The notes under the pieces: model-generated
Told to the model about the DNA's origin: nothing
Seen by the model: the letters and a program-made list of their open reading frames with translations, nothing else
The model's database searches: none
Part shown: positions 45,474 through 55,201 of the stretch, in pieces
Layout: every line of letters begins with the position of its first letter
Numbering within the stretch: position 1 is the first letter of the stretch
Assembly (NCBI GenBank): GCA_963774195.1
Contig: CAVZDY010000003.1
Coordinates: forward strand, 1,426,001 to 1,490,000
DNA length: 64,000 nt
Direction of reading: 5' to 3'
Source of the DNA: Roseiarcus sp963774195
GTDB lineage: Bacteria; Pseudomonadota; Alphaproteobacteria; Rhizobiales; Beijerinckiaceae
Program-made: the position numbers and the translations under genes

Positions 45474-45551
45474 CGAAAATCCTCCCCATTCGGCAAATCT
45501 TGCGCAGCCATGCGGCCTGTCGTAACGCCACTATGATTTGGGAGAACGATA

Positions 45552-46430
45552 ATGTCCAAGACAGGGATAAGTTCGGGAGAGGCCTTCGCTGAGGTCGGCG
45601 CGCTGACGGTCTGCTACGAAACCTTCGGCGACAGGAACGATCCGCCGCTCCTGCTCGTCGCCGGGCTCGGCGCGCAGATGATCCTGTTCGAGGACGACTT
45701 CTGCGCCGCGCTCGCGGCGCGCGGCTTTTGGGTCATCCGTTTCGACAACCGCGACATCGGCCGCTCGAGCCGCATCGACTGGACGCCGCCGACGGAGAAT
45801 TCCGGCGAGGTCGCCACCCCCTACCGCCTCAAGGACATGGCCGCGGACGCAATCGGCCTGATGGACGCGCTCGGGATTGCAAGCGCGCATGTCGTCGGCG
45901 CCTCGATGGGCGGCATGATCGCGCAGGAGATGGCGATCGGCTGGCCGCATCGCGTGAAAACGCTCACCTCGATCATGTCGAGCACCGGCGAACCGGGCCT
46001 CCCCCGACCTTCCGAACAGGCGGTGCAAGTGTTTACCGCGCAGCCGCCGACGACGGCGGAGGAATATGTCGAAGCGAATGTCAGGGCGTGGCTCATCTTC
46101 CGCGGCGCCGGTTTTCCCGAGGACGAACAGCGCGATCGGCCGCGCGCGACTCGCGCGGTGCAGCGCGGCGGCTTCGATCCGAGGGGCGGCCAGCGGCAAT
46201 TCCTCGCCGTCATGACGTCGGGAAGCCGCAAGGCGGCGCTCGCCACGGTGACGGCGCCGACCTTGGTGATTCACGGCGCCGACGATCCGCTGGTTTCGCT
46301 GGAGGCCGGCAAAGATACCGCCGCGTCGGTCCCCGGCGCGAAACTCGTGCTGTTCGAGCGCATGGGCCATGCAATGCCGATCGAGAGCTGGCCGCGGATG
46401 ATCGACGAGATCGTGGCCCTCGCGAAGTGA
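45552..46430 (+). CDS. Alpha/beta hydrolase family protein
   Basis: The 292-residue protein has an alpha/beta-hydrolase core: LLLVAGLGAQMILFEDDF, FDNRDIGRSSR, the nucleophile elbow VVGASMGGMIAQEM (Ser in ASMGG, about residue 119), the acid in VIHGADDPLV and the His in ERMGHAMP near the end. The lid region around residues 150-200 is long and charged. Relatives include esterases and haloperoxidase-like or methyl-ester hydrolases. It is cytoplasmic, with no signal peptide. The substrate is not known. Confidence 0.88.
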   Translation: MSKTGISSGEAFAEVGALTVCYETFGDRNDPPLLLVAGLGAQMILFEDDFCAALAARGFWVIRFDNRDIGRSSRIDWTPPTENSGEVATPYRLKDMAADAIGLMDALGIASAHVVGASMGGMIAQEMAIGWPHRVKTLTSIMSSTGEPGLPRPSEQAVQVFTAQPPTTAEEYVEANVRAWLIFRGAGFPEDEQRDRPRATRAVQRGGFDPRGGQRQFLAVMTSGSRKAALATVTAPTLVIHGADDPLVSLEAGKDTAASVPGAKLVLFERMGHAMPIESWPRMIDEIVALAK

Positions 46431-46453
46431 GGTAACGCGCTCAGCGCTCGTGC

Positions 46454-46649
46454 CTGTCACCCTCGCGAAAGCGGGGCCCCAGATGAGGGGAGCTAGCTTA
46501 CGAGTATTGGGCGCTGCGCTCCGGATGCCCGCTTTCTCGCGGGCATGACAGCAAAGGCGCCCGCCTGCGCCAGCGAGCGGCGGCCCACAAAGCAAAAAGG
46601 CCGCAGGCTCTACGCCTGCGGCCCGAAATGTCCGCTTTCGCGGGCATGA
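46454..46649. repeat. REP-like short repeats before the rplA terminator
   Basis: The motif CCGCTTTC-(TC)-GCGGGCATGA occurs at about 46529-46548 and 46632-46649. A related inverted copy (CTGTCACCCTCGCGAAAGCGGGG) occurs near 46454. Short palindromic units of this kind are common between genes in rhizobia. No gene is seen in 46431-46660. Confidence 0.5.
46594..46623 (-). terminator. Terminator of rplK-rplA
   Basis: On the minus strand GGCCGCAGGC and GCCTGCGGCC form a perfect ten-base stem with a five-base loop, followed by TTTTT. It lies 38 bases after the rplA stop. Confidence 0.95.
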
Positions 46650-46660
46650 GAAGAACAGAC

Positions 46661-47374
<714 letters not shown>

Positions 47375-47377
47375 GGC

Positions 47378-47824
47378 TTACCCCACCACCTCGAGGCCCA
47401 TCGAACGGGCGGAGCCTTCGATCATCTTCATCGCCAATTCGATCGTCTCGCAATTGAGGTCGACGATCTTCTTCTCGGCGATCTCGCGCACCTGATCGCG
47501 CGTCACCTTGCCGACGAAGCCGCGGCCCGGCGTCTTCGAGCCCGAGGCCGGCTTCTTGCCAATCTTCAATCCAGCCGCCTTCTTGAGCCAGAAGGTCACC
47601 GGCGGCTGACGCATCTCGAAGGTGAACGAGCGGTCCTGGTAGGCCGTGATGACGACGGGAATCGGCGAGCCCTTCTCCATCTGCGCGGTGCGCGCGTTGA
47701 AGGCCTTGCAGAATTCCATGATGTTGAGACCGCGCTGGCCGAGCGCGGGACCGATCGGCGGCGACGGGTTGGCCGCTCCGGCCGGCACTTGCAGTTTGAT
47801 GTAGCCGGCAATTTTCTTTGCCAT
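47378..47824 (-). CDS. rplK: 50S ribosomal protein L11
   Basis: The 148-residue L11 starts AKKIAGYIKLQVPAGAANPSPPIGPALGQRGLNIMEFCKAFN. The C-terminal RNA-binding domain follows, ending MIEGSARSMGLEVVG. It forms the GTPase-associated centre with 23S rRNA and is a target of thiostrepton. It is first in the rplK-rplA pair. The gene expected upstream, nusG, is not in the adjacent 559 bases, so this pair stands apart from the usual ribosomal cluster. Confidence 0.98.
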   Translation of the reverse strand: MAKKIAGYIKLQVPAGAANPSPPIGPALGQRGLNIMEFCKAFNARTAQMEKGSPIPVVITAYQDRSFTFEMRQPPVTFWLKKAAGLKIGKKPASGSKTPGRGFVGKVTRDQVREIAEKKIVDLNCETIELAMKMIEGSARSMGLEVVG

Positions 47825-48383
47825 CTGGCTGCTCCAAAAACAGCGCGGGCCGCTTCAGGTCGCCCCGAGCGGTCGCGCCAAGTTGCAGTTCGTGGTGCGA
47901 ACGGGCTCCCGGCTGGCGACCGGGCGTTCTTCCACGGGTGAGGCGGCGTCGATAGCAGCGATGGCCGGCCGAGGCAAGGACGAACCGGGACTCACACCCG
48001 CGGAAGGCGCTCCGAGTCACCGAATCGCGCGCTGCCGCCCTACTCCGACCAGAGGCCTTCTGCGCCGCCTCGACGAAGCTCCGGGCGTATCGACACAAGA
48101 AAGCCCGCTCTCTCATCCCCGTCTGGATCGCCGCTTAGCGCAGCGCATTCGCGCTTCTCGATCTTACCCATCTTCTCGATTTCCTCAGCAATCTTGGCGC
48201 TATCGACCGCGCCGATGCGTCCCCGCGGCCCTGTTGACGTCCGTTCGGAGCTTGGAGCGAGCCTTTGAGAGACTCGTGGAATTTTTTTCGTCGCCGTCGT
48301 CGCAGGTCCATTCCGAGGCTTGTCATCGCCAAAACGATTTGTTAGACGACGCGCCTCGCTGACGCCGAGAGGTTCGAAGCGAT
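47825..48383. other. Gene-free stretch between rplK and tRNA-Leu
   Basis: The 559 bases hold the rplK leader and promoter, which I cannot place exactly. A minus-strand open frame (48040 to about 48385) has no start codon and codon use unlike neighbouring genes. I found no tRNA, secE or nusG. Confidence 0.5.
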
Positions 48384-48470
48384 GCGGTCATGGCGGAACT
48401 GGTAGACGCGCTAGCTTGAGGTGCTAGTCCTTTAACCGGGGTGGAGGTTCGAGTCCTCTTGACCGCACCA
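48384..48470 (+). tRNA. tRNA-Leu (anticodon GAG)
   Basis: The 87-base cloverleaf has an acceptor stem GCGGTCA/TGACCGC, D-loop GGTAGACGC, anticodon stem CTAGC/GCTAG around TTGAGGT (anticodon GAG, reads CTC), a long variable arm typical of type II tRNAs, TPsiC arm GGTTCGAGTCC and an encoded CCA. It lies on the plus strand, opposite to rplK. Confidence 0.97.
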
Positions 48471-48479
48471 ACTGCTCTT

Positions 48480-48791
48480 CTAGAGCAGAAAATCGCCGGG
48501 GTTTCGCCCGGCTCGATCCCAACCCTTTGGGAGGTTGGGAATAGCTGATCCGGGAACGCTCTTTGAGAGCTTCCCGATCGTTTCTTTCAAAAGCCTGATC
48601 CTGCCGGCCGACGTCGTGTAGAGGCTGCGCAAATTCTGCGCCTGTCGCGCCATTGCTGCCGCGGCGACGCCAGCTGTCCCGAAGGCCGTGAGCCCTGCCA
48701 GAACACCGGCGGCATCGAATCTTTTCCGCATGAGCGTGCCGGGCGCCGCGGCGATGAATATCTCGTCGTTGGCCTTGGTTGGCGCCCGCAT
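48480..48791 (-). CDS. Small hypothetical protein with one hydrophobic segment
   Basis: The 103-residue reading frame has one Ala-rich hydrophobic stretch (AAGVLAGLTAFGTAGVAAAAM) that could be a membrane helix, then a basic segment. I recognise no family. It ends ten bases from the tRNA-Leu gene on the opposite strand. It may be real but has no supporting ribosome binding site or homology that I can see. Confidence 0.35.
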   Translation of the reverse strand: MRAPTKANDEIFIAAAPGTLMRKRFDAAGVLAGLTAFGTAGVAAAAMARQAQNLRSLYTTSAGRIRLLKETIGKLSKSVPGSAIPNLPKGWDRAGRNPGDFLL

Positions 48792-48932
48792 GCGGTCAAG
48801 TCTCGCGACACGCCCGGGTTGCCGACTTATTGCGATGCGCGTCGACGATCGTTAATCCCGATGGTATACAACGAGTCGCATATCGAGAATCGCGAAATCG
48901 CGGATGGAATAGATGGCCTGGGGGAGGCAATC

Positions 48933-50543
48933 TTGTCCTTTAAGACGGCGCGTTATTCTACACGACTGCGTTCCTCACAAGTTCCCCCACTCGCGCTAAT
49001 CGCCGGGGCGGCGTTGGCGAGCGGAGCGATTTCTCCCGGTCCCGCCTTCGCGCAATCGGCAGATCCGCGCATCGATGCGCTCGAGCGGCGGATCGAGGCC
49101 TTGCAGGCGGCCCATGAGCGGGAGATGCGCTCGCTCGAAGGCGAGATCAAAGCGCTGAAGCACTCCCTGGCGGCGCGCGACCAGCGGGGCGCCGCTCCGC
49201 CCGCTTCAGTCGCGACGGCGGCAAAGCCGGCCTCGCCGCGGGCCGGCGCGCAGGCGCAGGCCCGCGCCCCGGCGCCGGAACAGGTCGCGCAGTACACCTC
49301 ACCTTATCGCTCTGTGACCTTCCCATATGGCCGCCCGACTTTCACCTCGGCCGATGGCCAGTTCTCGGCCTCGGTGGGGCTGCAATTCTGGTATGATCTG
49401 GGCGGATTCTCCCGGGAAACAAACCTGCCGCCAGGCGCGGCGCTACTTCCGGACTGGGACGCCAATTTGCGGCGCGCGCGACTTCCCGTGACTGTCCAGG
49501 AAGGCGATGTCTTCGTTAAGGTCACGCCCGAATTCGGCGGCTCGCCGGATGGGATTTTCTCTCTCTACGAAGCCAACATCAACTATACGGGCATCAAAAA
49601 CACGTTGCTGACGGGCGGCTATTACCGTCCCTCCCTGACTTTGTCGGATGCGACCAGCGACGAAGACATCACGTTCACGGAGCGGCCGAGCATCATCAAC
49701 GTCGCCCGCGGCATTGCGGCCGGCCAATCGCGCGCCTCGCTCGGCGGCAAGAGCTGGAGTGACCAGTGGTTCCTGGCCAGCTACTTGACCGGCCCGGTAG
49801 CCGGCTCCCAGGAATCGACGCTTGCCACCTATCCGCAGACTGGCGCGAGCTTTCGCGTAGCCGGGCGACCGATCGACACTCCTGATGTTGACCTGCATCT
49901 GGGATTTTCCGCCTCGGATTCCTTTCATCCCCAGAAAGACGTCACCGGCAGCCAAACGATTACTCTCCAGGATCTGCCTGAGACCCATCTCACTTTCAGC
50001 GACTTGATCAGCACCGGCCCCATCCCCGCGACCAACGCCTATGAGGTGGGACCCGAATTGGCCGTGCGCTGGCGCAATCTGCTCGTGCAGGGCGAGTACA
50101 TTCAGATCGGCGTCGATCGCGCAGTGACCAGCCCCGTCGAAAACTCGCAACTCAGGTTCTCCGGCGCCTATCTCGACGCGGCCTGGACCCTGACCGGAGA
50201 GCCGAGGCTTTACAACCCGTCGCTCGCGGCATTCGACAGCCCCATTCCCGCCCATCCGTTTTCGCTGAGCCAGCACACCTGGGGCGCGTTCGAACTCGTC
50301 GCCCGCTACAGCGTGACGGACCTCAACGACCGCGCCGTGGCTGGAGTACCGGAAACGGTGACCGGCGGCGTCTATGGCGGCGAGCAGCAAGTCTATTCGA
50401 TTGGGCTCAACTGGTATCCCAACGACAATATCCGCGTGATGCTGGACTATGACCGGATCAATGTCGACCGGCTCGACGCCAGCGGGGCGCAGATCGGCCA
50501 GAATGCCCAGGCCGTCGCCATGCGCGTGCAAGCGGCCTACTAA
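48933..50543 (+). CDS. OprP/OprO-type phosphate-selective porin family protein
   Basis: The mature barrel matches the OprO/OprP porin group: YGRPTFTSADGQFSASVGLQFWYD, EGDVFVKVTPEFGGSPDGIFSLYEANINYTG-type strands, and a final GLNWYPNDNIRVMLDYDRINV. The protein ends in AAY. The N-terminal part has a coiled coil (RIDALERRIEALQAAHEREMRSLEGEI). The TTG at 48933 is chosen because GGGGAGG (48921-48927) precedes it and the signal peptide then begins directly. An ATG at 48861 would add 24 polar residues. It likely forms an outer-membrane channel for anions, and the solute is not certain. Confidence 0.85.
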   Translation: MSFKTARYSTRLRSSQVPPLALIAGAALASGAISPGPAFAQSADPRIDALERRIEALQAAHEREMRSLEGEIKALKHSLAARDQRGAAPPASVATAAKPASPRAGAQAQARAPAPEQVAQYTSPYRSVTFPYGRPTFTSADGQFSASVGLQFWYDLGGFSRETNLPPGAALLPDWDANLRRARLPVTVQEGDVFVKVTPEFGGSPDGIFSLYEANINYTGIKNTLLTGGYYRPSLTLSDATSDEDITFTERPSIINVARGIAAGQSRASLGGKSWSDQWFLASYLTGPVAGSQESTLATYPQTGASFRVAGRPIDTPDVDLHLGFSASDSFHPQKDVTGSQTITLQDLPETHLTFSDLISTGPIPATNAYEVGPELAVRWRNLLVQGEYIQIGVDRAVTSPVENSQLRFSGAYLDAAWTLTGEPRLYNPSLAAFDSPIPAHPFSLSQHTWGAFELVARYSVTDLNDRAVAGVPETVTGGVYGGEQQVYSIGLNWYPNDNIRVMLDYDRINVDRLDASGAQIGQNAQAVAMRVQAAY

Positions 50544-50606
50544 GGCTCCTGGCCCATCCGCCTTCCGTAGGGCGTGAGCCGAGCCATGAGCGCCCTCGGC
50601 GTCGCC

Positions 50607-50696
50607 GTCATCGCGAGGAGCGCAGCGACGAAGCGACCCATGCATCCGCCTGAATTGGCGGCGCCAATGGATTGCTTCGCTTCGCTCGCAAAGACG
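50607..50696. repeat. Dispersed inverted repeat, copy A
   Basis: The unit starts GTCATCGCGAGGAGCGCAGC, continues with GACGAAGCGA, and closes with GGATTGCTTCGCTTCG in inverse orientation to its first arm. A second copy lies at 55025-55106. Both sit just after a gene's stop codon. Such repeats are frequent in rhizobial genomes. It may also act as a 3' end hairpin for the porin gene. Confidence 0.75.
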
Positions 50697-50714
50697 GGAG
50701 GTTCGGACTGAATC

Positions 50715-51638
50715 CTACTCCAGCGGCGCCGGCTTGACGGGGATCGGCCCGGCCGGGGTCTTGGGCGCGGGGCCGTCGAGGCGCGGCTTGATTGCGCCGA
50801 CGACGCGCTCGGTTTCCGATACCCAGCCGGCCGGCGCGTCCATCGTCGGTCCGACGCCGGGCCCGGCGACGACATGGACGACCCGATAGCCGCGCTTTTT
50901 GAGTTCGCGCAGAAAGGTCGGCAGCATATCGGCGGTCCATTGACGATTGTCGTGGAACAGCAGCATTCCCCTGCCCGCCTTGTCGAGGCGGCCCAGGATG
51001 AGTTTCAGTTCCTGATTGGGCGTCATCGGCACCCAGTCGGAAGCCCAGAGATCCGTGCCGAAGATGCCGACGTTGTTCTGAGCGAACCAAGACCGCAAAT
51101 CCGCCGTGTCGGCGAAGCCGGGGAAGCGGAAGAAGGGCGCGTGCAGCTTGATCTGCGAGAGGTCCTTCGGCTCGCCGGCGCTGAAGTCCTGCCCATAGGC
51201 GACCCGCTCGACGGTGATCATCCCCTTGAGGATGTCGGCGCGCGCAGTCGCATCGCCCATGTAGCGCAAAGTCGGCTGCGGGTGCGTGTAGGTGTGATGG
51301 GCGACGTTGTGCCCTTCTTCGACCTCACGCCGGGCAAGCCCGGGGAATTGATCGATGTTGCGGCCGATCGCGAAGAAGGTGGCGCGCACGCATTCGTCGG
51401 CGAGCGCCTTGAGGACTTGCGGCGTGGTCTTTGGATCCGGCCCGTCATCGAAGGTAAGGATGACCTCGTGATCGGCGAGCGCAACGGCCTTGGGATAGGT
51501 CTTCAAGCCGACGAGAAGCCCGCCCTGCGTGCCCACCTCGGCGACCCGCGAAGTGCCGAGCTTGTCGGGCCCGCACTGGGCGGCCGAAGCCTCGGCGGCG
51601 CCGGCGAGGTACAGAAGCAGGACGAAGGCGAGGCGCAT
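50715..51638 (-). CDS. Exported polysaccharide deacetylase (NodB/CE4 family)
   Basis: The start at 51638 gives 307 residues with a signal peptide (LAFVLLLYLAGAAEASAA). The CE4 motifs are visible: VILTFDDGPDPKTTPQVLKA with the metal and catalytic Asp pair, then HHTYTHPQPT with two metal-binding His, then FRFPGFADT and a final LLFHDNR. These enzymes remove acetyl groups from chitin oligomers or peptidoglycan in the periplasm. It ends with a Pro/Lys-rich tail. It is divergent from the GH25 gene, with which it may act in cell wall modification. Confidence 0.88.
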   Translation of the reverse strand: MRLAFVLLLYLAGAAEASAAQCGPDKLGTSRVAEVGTQGGLLVGLKTYPKAVALADHEVILTFDDGPDPKTTPQVLKALADECVRATFFAIGRNIDQFPGLARREVEEGHNVAHHTYTHPQPTLRYMGDATARADILKGMITVERVAYGQDFSAGEPKDLSQIKLHAPFFRFPGFADTADLRSWFAQNNVGIFGTDLWASDWVPMTPNQELKLILGRLDKAGRGMLLFHDNRQWTADMLPTFLRELKKRGYRVVHVVAGPGVGPTMDAPAGWVSETERVVGAIKPRLDGPAPKTPAGPIPVKPAPLE

Positions 51639-51802
51639 GAGCGGGCTCTTTGTTTGCACAGAAGGGCCCTGCGCTTGCCCCTTCGGGAGCGGCCGGTCAA
51701 GCACGCCATTAAGGAAGCATTACCTTCATCCCTCTAATTTCGCGATAACGACGCCGGGCGAGATAGAATAGCTCGCGCCGGCCTCGCGGCCCCCCACAGA
51801 CC

Positions 51803-52579
51803 ATGACGCCGATGACCCTGCCTGCCTTCCCCCTCACCCGCGTCCTCGTCCGCTTCGCCGCCCTCGCGCTTCTCTCCGGCGCGCTTGCGAGTTGCGGCGG
51901 CGGCGAAAGTCCGCTCGGCTTCGACGACGACTATCCCAAGCCTAGGGACTACGCGATCCATGGAATCGACGTCTCCAAGTACCAAGGGACGATCGATTGG
52001 AACGCGGTCGCAGCCAGCGGCGTCCAATTCGCCTGGATCAAGGCGACGGAAGGCGGCGACCATCTCGACGAGCGTTTCCAAGCGAATTGGGAGGGCGCGA
52101 AGGAAGCCGGCATTCCGCGCGGCGCCTATCATTTCGTCTATTGGTGCCGTCCGCCGATCGAAGAGGCGAACTGGTTCGAGCGCAACGTCCCGATCGAGGA
52201 CGATGCCTTGCCGCCCGTCCTCGACGTCGAGGCGACGCCAGATTCGAAAACCTGCAAGCGCCATCTCGAGCGCGACGCGGCGATCGCCGATATGAAAGTG
52301 ATGCTCGACGAGATGGAGCGGCACTACGGCAAGCGGCCGATCATCTACACCTCGGTCGACTTCTACGAGGCCATTCTGTCAGACGGCGCCTTCTCCAACT
52401 ATCCGATCTGGGTTCGCTCGACCAAGCACTATCCGGCCGTGCGCTACGGCTCGCGGGCTTGGAAGTTCTGGCAATACCAGGCCGACGGCGCTATTCCTGG
52501 CATCCAAGGCCATGTCGACCGCAACGCGTTCTACGGCTCGCCCGAGCAATGGCAGGCATTCCTCTACGGAATGAAGTGA
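51803..52579 (+). CDS. GH25 family lysozyme (muramidase) lipoprotein
   Basis: The 258-residue protein starts with a lipoprotein signal (FAALALLSGALASCGGG, Cys in LASC). A GH25 catalytic domain follows: IHGIDVSKYQGTIDWNAV with the active-site Asp, FAWIKATEGGDHLD, PPVLDVEATPDS with the paired acidic residues, and KFWQYQADGAIPGIQGHVDRN at the end. It hydrolyses peptidoglycan beta-1,4 links and should be anchored to the outer or inner membrane in the periplasm. Divergent to the CE4 gene, it points to cell wall turnover. Confidence 0.9.
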   Translation: MTPMTLPAFPLTRVLVRFAALALLSGALASCGGGESPLGFDDDYPKPRDYAIHGIDVSKYQGTIDWNAVAASGVQFAWIKATEGGDHLDERFQANWEGAKEAGIPRGAYHFVYWCRPPIEEANWFERNVPIEDDALPPVLDVEATPDSKTCKRHLERDAAIADMKVMLDEMERHYGKRPIIYTSVDFYEAILSDGAFSNYPIWVRSTKHYPAVRYGSRAWKFWQYQADGAIPGIQGHVDRNAFYGSPEQWQAFLYGMK

Positions 52580-52717
52580 AACTCAAATCGAGCGCCGCGT
52601 CGCTCGCATAACTGATCCGCCAAAACCAGCCTAACGGCGACCTGGCGCGCCCTCGCCCTTGCCGAGGGGGCGCGCTTGCGGCAACAGTCCGCGACGAACG
52701 ATGTGGAGACCCTCGAT

Positions 52718-55000
52718 ATGTCCAGCGAAGGCGTGGCCGATCTCAAATCCGACGCGTTGCATTATCATCGCGAGCCCCGACCCGGTAAGCTGGAGATCGC
52801 CGCCACCAAGCCTCTCGGCAACCAGCGCGACTTGGCGCTCGCCTATTCTCCTGGCGTCGCCGCTCCCTGCGAGGCGATCGCCGCCGACCCGGAGGAAGCA
52901 GCCAATCTGACCGGGCGCCAAAACCTCGTCGCGGTGCTCAGCAATGGCACCGCCGTGCTCGGTCTCGGCGCGATTGGACCGCTCGCCAGCAAGCCGGTGA
53001 TGGAAGGCAAGGCGGTCCTGTTCAAGAAATTCGCCGGCATCGACGTCTTCGACATCGAGGTCAACGAAACCGACATCGACAAGCTCGTCGACATCATCGT
53101 CGCGCTGGAGCCGACCTTCGGCGGCATCAACCTCGAGGACATCAAGGGTCCCGAGTGCTTCGAGATCGAGGAAAAGGCCAAGGCGCGCATGGCCATTCCC
53201 GTGTTTCACGACGATCAGCACGGCACTGCGATCATCGTCTCCGCCGCGGTCACCAACGCGCTCGAACTGACGGGCAAGAGCTTCGATTCCGTCAAGGTCG
53301 TCTGCTCCGGCGCGGGCGCAGCGGCGATCGCTTCGCTCAACCTCCTCGTCTCGCTCGGCGTGAAGCGCGAGAACATCTTCGTCTGCGACATCGAAGGCGT
53401 CGTCCACAAGGGACGCAACAAGCTGATGGACCGCTGGAAGGAGCCCTATGCTCAAGAGACCAGCGCCCGCACGCTCACCGACGTGATCGAAGGCGCCGAC
53501 GTCTTCCTCGGCCTGTCCGCCGGCGGCGTGCTGAAGCCGGAGCACGTCAAGCGCATGGCGCACGATCCGTTGATCATGGCGCTCGCCAACCCGACGCCGG
53601 AAATCATGCCCGAGATCGCCCACGAGGCGCGACCGGACGCGATGATCTGCACCGGGCGCTCCGACTACCCCAATCAGGTCAACAACGTCCTCTGCTTCCC
53701 CTACATTTTCCGCGGCGCGCTCGACGTCTCGGCGAGCGAGATCAACGAGGCGATGAAGCACGCGGCGGTCAAGGCGATCGCCGCCCTCGCCCGCGAGACG
53801 CCCTCAGAAGTCGTCGCCAGAGCCTATGGCGGCGAGACCTCGCTGTTCGGTCGCGCGTCGCTCATTCCGAGCCCGTTCGATCCGCGCCTGATGCTGCGCA
53901 TCGCTCCGGCGGTGGCGCGCGCGGCGATGGAGAGCGGCGTCGCGCGCCGCCCGATCACCGACTTCGACGCCTATGCGGACAAGCTGTCGCGCTTCGTTTT
54001 CCGCTCCGGCTTCATGATGAAGCCGCTGTTCAACAAGGCGCGTGCGGCGCAGAAGCGCGTGATCTACAGCGAAGGCGAGGATGAGCGCGTGCTGCGCGCG
54101 GCGCAAGTCGTGCTGGAGGAAGGCCTCGCGACGCCCATCCTGATCGGCAGGCCCGAGGTGATCCGCGAACGCATTCGCCGCTATGGCCTCCGAATGACGC
54201 TCGGCAAGGACTTCGAGAACATCGATCCCGAAAGCGATCCGCGCTATCGCGATTATGTCGCCACATACCTCAAGGTCGCCGGACGCAAAGGCGTGACGCC
54301 GGACGCGGCGCGCACGTTGGTTCGCACCAACACCACCGTGATCGGCGCGCTCGCCCTCCAGCGCGGCGAAGCGGATGCGTTGATCTGCGGGCTCGAGGGC
54401 CGCTTCGCGCAGCGTCTCAAGCACATCAAGGACATCGTCGGCCTTGCGCCGGGAGCCAAGGACTTTGCGGCGATCTCCCTAGTGATCGCGCAGCACCGGT
54501 CGATCTTTCTCGCCGATACGCATGTGCGCTACGATCCGACGGCCGAGGAGATCGCCGATCTCGCTTTCGCTTGCGCGGATCACGTGCGCCGTTTCGGCGT
54601 GACGCCGAAGATTGCGCTCGTCTCGCACTCGGATTTCGGCTCGGCGGATACGCCCTCGGCGCTCAAGATGCGCGCGGCGCTTGCCCAGGTCCTTGCCCGC
54701 GAGCCCGACTTCGAGATCGACGGCGAAATGCAGGCGGATACCGCGCTGTCGCTGATCGCCCGCACCCGCGTCACCGCCGACAGCCGCCTCTCCGGTGAAG
54801 CCAACGTCCTGATCTTCCCCAATCTCGACGCAGGCAACACGGCGCTGCAAATGACCCGCATCGCCGCAGACGCGCTGCCGGTTGGTCCGATTCTTGTCGG
54901 CCCGGCGAAGCCGGCGCATATCCTCACCCCCTCGGTGACGGCGCGCGGCATCGTCAACATGACGGCGATCGCCGCCGCCGAAGCGGCGCGGGACTGCTGA
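52718..55000 (+). CDS. maeB: NADP-dependent malic enzyme with phosphotransacetylase-like domain
   Basis: MaeB decarboxylates malate to pyruvate with NADP. The ATG at 52718 gives 760 residues, the normal family size. Residues 1-430 are the malic enzyme part (LALAYSPGVAAPCEAI, VFHDDQHGTAIIVSAAV, VVCSGAGAAAIASLN, FLGLSAGGVLK). Residues about 440-760 are a phosphate acetyltransferase-like domain (KRVIYSEGEDERVLRAAQVVLEEG). In enterobacteria the second part is regulatory and binds acetyl-CoA. It is complete and alone on its transcript. Confidence 0.97.
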   Translation: MSSEGVADLKSDALHYHREPRPGKLEIAATKPLGNQRDLALAYSPGVAAPCEAIAADPEEAANLTGRQNLVAVLSNGTAVLGLGAIGPLASKPVMEGKAVLFKKFAGIDVFDIEVNETDIDKLVDIIVALEPTFGGINLEDIKGPECFEIEEKAKARMAIPVFHDDQHGTAIIVSAAVTNALELTGKSFDSVKVVCSGAGAAAIASLNLLVSLGVKRENIFVCDIEGVVHKGRNKLMDRWKEPYAQETSARTLTDVIEGADVFLGLSAGGVLKPEHVKRMAHDPLIMALANPTPEIMPEIAHEARPDAMICTGRSDYPNQVNNVLCFPYIFRGALDVSASEINEAMKHAAVKAIAALARETPSEVVARAYGGETSLFGRASLIPSPFDPRLMLRIAPAVARAAMESGVARRPITDFDAYADKLSRFVFRSGFMMKPLFNKARAAQKRVIYSEGEDERVLRAAQVVLEEGLATPILIGRPEVIRERIRRYGLRMTLGKDFENIDPESDPRYRDYVATYLKVAGRKGVTPDAARTLVRTNTTVIGALALQRGEADALICGLEGRFAQRLKHIKDIVGLAPGAKDFAAISLVIAQHRSIFLADTHVRYDPTAEEIADLAFACADHVRRFGVTPKIALVSHSDFGSADTPSALKMRAALAQVLAREPDFEIDGEMQADTALSLIARTRVTADSRLSGEANVLIFPNLDAGNTALQMTRIAADALPVGPILVGPAKPAHILTPSVTARGIVNMTAIAAAEAARDC

Positions 55001-55024
55001 GGCGAGTTACAGCCAGGCCGGACC

Positions 55025-55106
55025 GTCATTGCGAGGAGCGCAGCGACGAAGCGATCCATGGCTCCGCTTGGCGCTGCTGGATTGCTTCGCTTCGTCGCGA
55101 TGACGG
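55025..55106. repeat. Dispersed inverted repeat, copy B
   Basis: This unit shares GTCATTGCGAGGAGCGCAGC, GACGAAGCGATCCATG and the closing GGATTGCTTCGCTTCG with the copy at 50607-50696. The arms GCGACGAAGCGATCCA and TGGATTGCTTCGTCGC are near-complementary. It follows the maeB stop by 24 bases. Confidence 0.75.
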
Positions 55107-55201
55107 CATGGGTTCGGACAAAACCCAACGCGCTCTAAGCGACGATGAACGTGCGGCGATTGGCTTCGACCGCCTCACGATCGCCAAGACGACCTGGATC
55201 C

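Noticed and set aside
48040..48385. Minus-strand open frame of about 114 codons between rplK and tRNA-Leu
   Set aside because: It has no start codon near its upstream end, and its third-position base use is unlike real genes in this window.
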